This document shows positions 5,693-6,889 of a stretch of 6,889 bases of DNA, in pieces. The stretch is from Saprospiraceae bacterium (GTDB taxonomy: Bacteria > Bacteroidota > Bacteroidia > Chitinophagales > Saprospiraceae), in NCBI GenBank assembly GCA_020630455.1, contig JAHDBK010000200.1, forward strand, positions 1-6,889, given 5' to 3'. The position numbers were made by a program, and so were the translations under genes. A model generated the notes under the pieces. That model ran no database searches. It was not told the DNA's origin and saw nothing but the letters and a program-made list of their open reading frames with translations. How positions within the stretch are numbered: the first letter of the stretch is position 1; each line of letters starts with the position of its first letter.

Positions 5693-6828
5693 ACAATCAC
5701 CTTTAAAGTCTCTTTTACAAATTTAGCTTTTTCAATAATACGCTCTTTATCATCATCTATGATGGTAACATGTCCCATTTTGCGATAGGGTTTTGTTTCC
5801 TCTTTTCCATAAATATGGACTTTAACTCCTTCAATTTTTATACATTCTGAAAGTCCATAATATAAAGGAAATCCTTTATAATTAGGCTCACCTAATAAGT
5901 TAAGCATGATTGCATTGGTTGTGCTTTTAGTACTGCCCAAAGGAGCGTTTGATATGGCTCTAATCAGCTGTTCATATTGAGATGTAATACAAGCATCTAT
6001 AGTGTGATGACCACTATTATGTGGACGTGGAGCCACTTCGTTAATGAGTATATCCCCTTTGTTGGTCAAAAACATTTCCACTGCCAATATTCCACAAAGA
6101 TTCATTTTTTGGATGCACTGCATTGCTAAGTCTTTGGCTTCATCCTCTTGTGCTTGACTAATACGAGCAGGAGATAAGAGATATTCTACTAAATTAGCTT
6201 CTTCGCTGAATACCATTTCAACAGTTGAATAGACAGCGGTTTCGCCTCTTTCATTTTGAGCTACAATAACGGCTAACTCTTTATGTATATCCACTAAATC
6301 TTCAATAACCGAAGGCGTATCCATTAATTTATCTAAATCATTTTCATTTTTGATTACAGCTACGCCCTTTCCGTCATATCCTCCTTTTCTTGCTTTTTGG
6401 ACAAAAGGAAATGAGATTTCCTTTTGATTGATTTTATCAATGATTTCTTTTTTATTTTCTAATAAAATAAAAGGAGAACTCGCCAAATCATGTTGTAAAT
6501 AGAATTCTTTTTGGAGTCCTTTGTCTTGAATAACCTCCAACATCTCAGGAGCAGGGTGTACTATTTTTCCCTCTGCAACCAAATCTCTTAAAGCCGCAGT
6601 ATTCACCGACTCAATTTCAATAGTGATGATGTCGCATTGTTTTCCAAAATTATAGACATCGTCATAGTCTTGAAAATCACCAATAGTAAAATCTGGACAA
6701 ACTTTTGCAGATGGCATATCTAGCGATTTATCTAAAAAGCATAAAGGCACATCCCAATTTTGAGCAGCAAGTGCAGTCATTTTGCCCAATTGACCACCTC
6801 CTAAAACTCCTATTTTTTTGTTAAACAT
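5689..6828 (-). CDS. purK: N5-carboxyaminoimidazole ribonucleotide synthase (PurK)
   Basis: Cytoplasmic enzyme of de novo purine synthesis: ATP, bicarbonate and 5-aminoimidazole ribonucleotide give N5-carboxyaminoimidazole ribonucleotide, ADP and phosphate. The 379-residue product has full family length and the ATP-grasp architecture. The N-terminal domain starts IGVLGGGQLGKM (6-17). The ATP-grasp core has the lid KARKGGYDGKGV (145-156), EDLVD (176-180), the strand GILAVEMFL (246-254) and the signature NEVAPRPHNSGHHT (263-276), which holds metal- and substrate-binding residues. A C-terminal segment with YGK and YRKMGHVT (348-355) is typical of PurK. The start is ATG at 6828 in the usual position; the leader (AAATATAAAAAA) has no Shine-Dalgarno but is A-rich, as is common in Bacteroidota. 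Stop is TAG, overlapping GT-D's TAA. Its partner purE is not in the window. It reads as slightly less AT-rich than the transferase genes, as expected for a conserved core gene. Confidence 0.96.
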   Translation of the reverse strand: MFNKKIGVLGGGQLGKMTALAAQNWDVPLCFLDKSLDMPSAKVCPDFTIGDFQDYDDVYNFGKQCDIITIEIESVNTAALRDLVAEGKIVHPAPEMLEVIQDKGLQKEFYLQHDLASSPFILLENKKEIIDKINQKEISFPFVQKARKGGYDGKGVAVIKNENDLDKLMDTPSVIEDLVDIHKELAVIVAQNERGETAVYSTVEMVFSEEANLVEYLLSPARISQAQEDEAKDLAMQCIQKMNLCGILAVEMFLTNKGDILINEVAPRPHNSGHHTIDACITSQYEQLIRAISNAPLGSTKSTTNAIMLNLLGEPNYKGFPLYYGLSECIKIEGVKVHIYGKEETKPYRKMGHVTIIDDDKERIIEKAKFVKETLKVIV

Positions 6829-6889
6829 TTTTTTATATTTGGCTTTCGAATGCGAAATTGATTAAATTGAATGGAGCAAACAAATTATC

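Noticed and set aside
6829..6889. Bacteroidota-type promoter for purK (TTTG and TAnnTTTG)
   Set aside because: TTTG elements are present but no TAnnTTTG at acceptable spacing; matches are too weak to call.

Overview
The window looks like a piece of a Bacteroidota chromosome, probably a flavobacterium or close relative. This is inferred from the very AT-rich DNA, the near absence of Shine-Dalgarno sequences, A/T-rich leaders, and the style of the HemD and PurK proteins. No rRNA or other phylogenetic marker is present, so genus and family stay open. No tRNA, CRISPR array, insertion sequence or transposase is visible.

Layout from left to right: hemD (uroporphyrinogen-III synthase, minus strand, 58-735). 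Then a 412-base stretch without an intact gene (736-1147) that holds short hydrophobic reading-frame pieces, perhaps a decayed small membrane-protein gene. Then a GT4 glycosyltransferase on the minus strand (GT-A, 1148-2338). Then three glycosyltransferases on the plus strand: GT4 (GT-B, 2338-3429), GT2 (GT-C, 3426-4523) and a divergent GT4 (GT-D, 4520-5692). Last is purK (minus strand, 5689-6828), followed by 61 bases of its leader.

From 1148 to 6828 no base lies outside a gene. GT-A and GT-B are divergent and share one base of their start codons. GT-B/GT-C overlap as TTGA, GT-C/GT-D as ATGA, and GT-D and purK overlap by four bases at their convergent stop codons. B-C-D look like one translationally coupled operon. 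The four transferases most likely add successive sugars to a cell-surface glycan (O-antigen, capsule or exopolysaccharide). No flippase, polymerase, initiating sugar-phosphate transferase or nucleotide-sugar enzyme is in the window, so product and sugars cannot be named. hemD and purK are housekeeping genes that frame this accessory block.

The most notable structural signal is a perfect 10-base direct repeat (AACACTTTCT) at both edges of the plus-strand B-C-D block, at 2325-2334 and 5681-5690. With the zero-length junctions at both ends and the TTG start of GT-B, it suggests that the three-gene block was inserted as a unit between purK and GT-A. It is a hypothesis; a 10-mer can recur by chance in AT-rich DNA. 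I see no clear undescribed defence or mobile system here.
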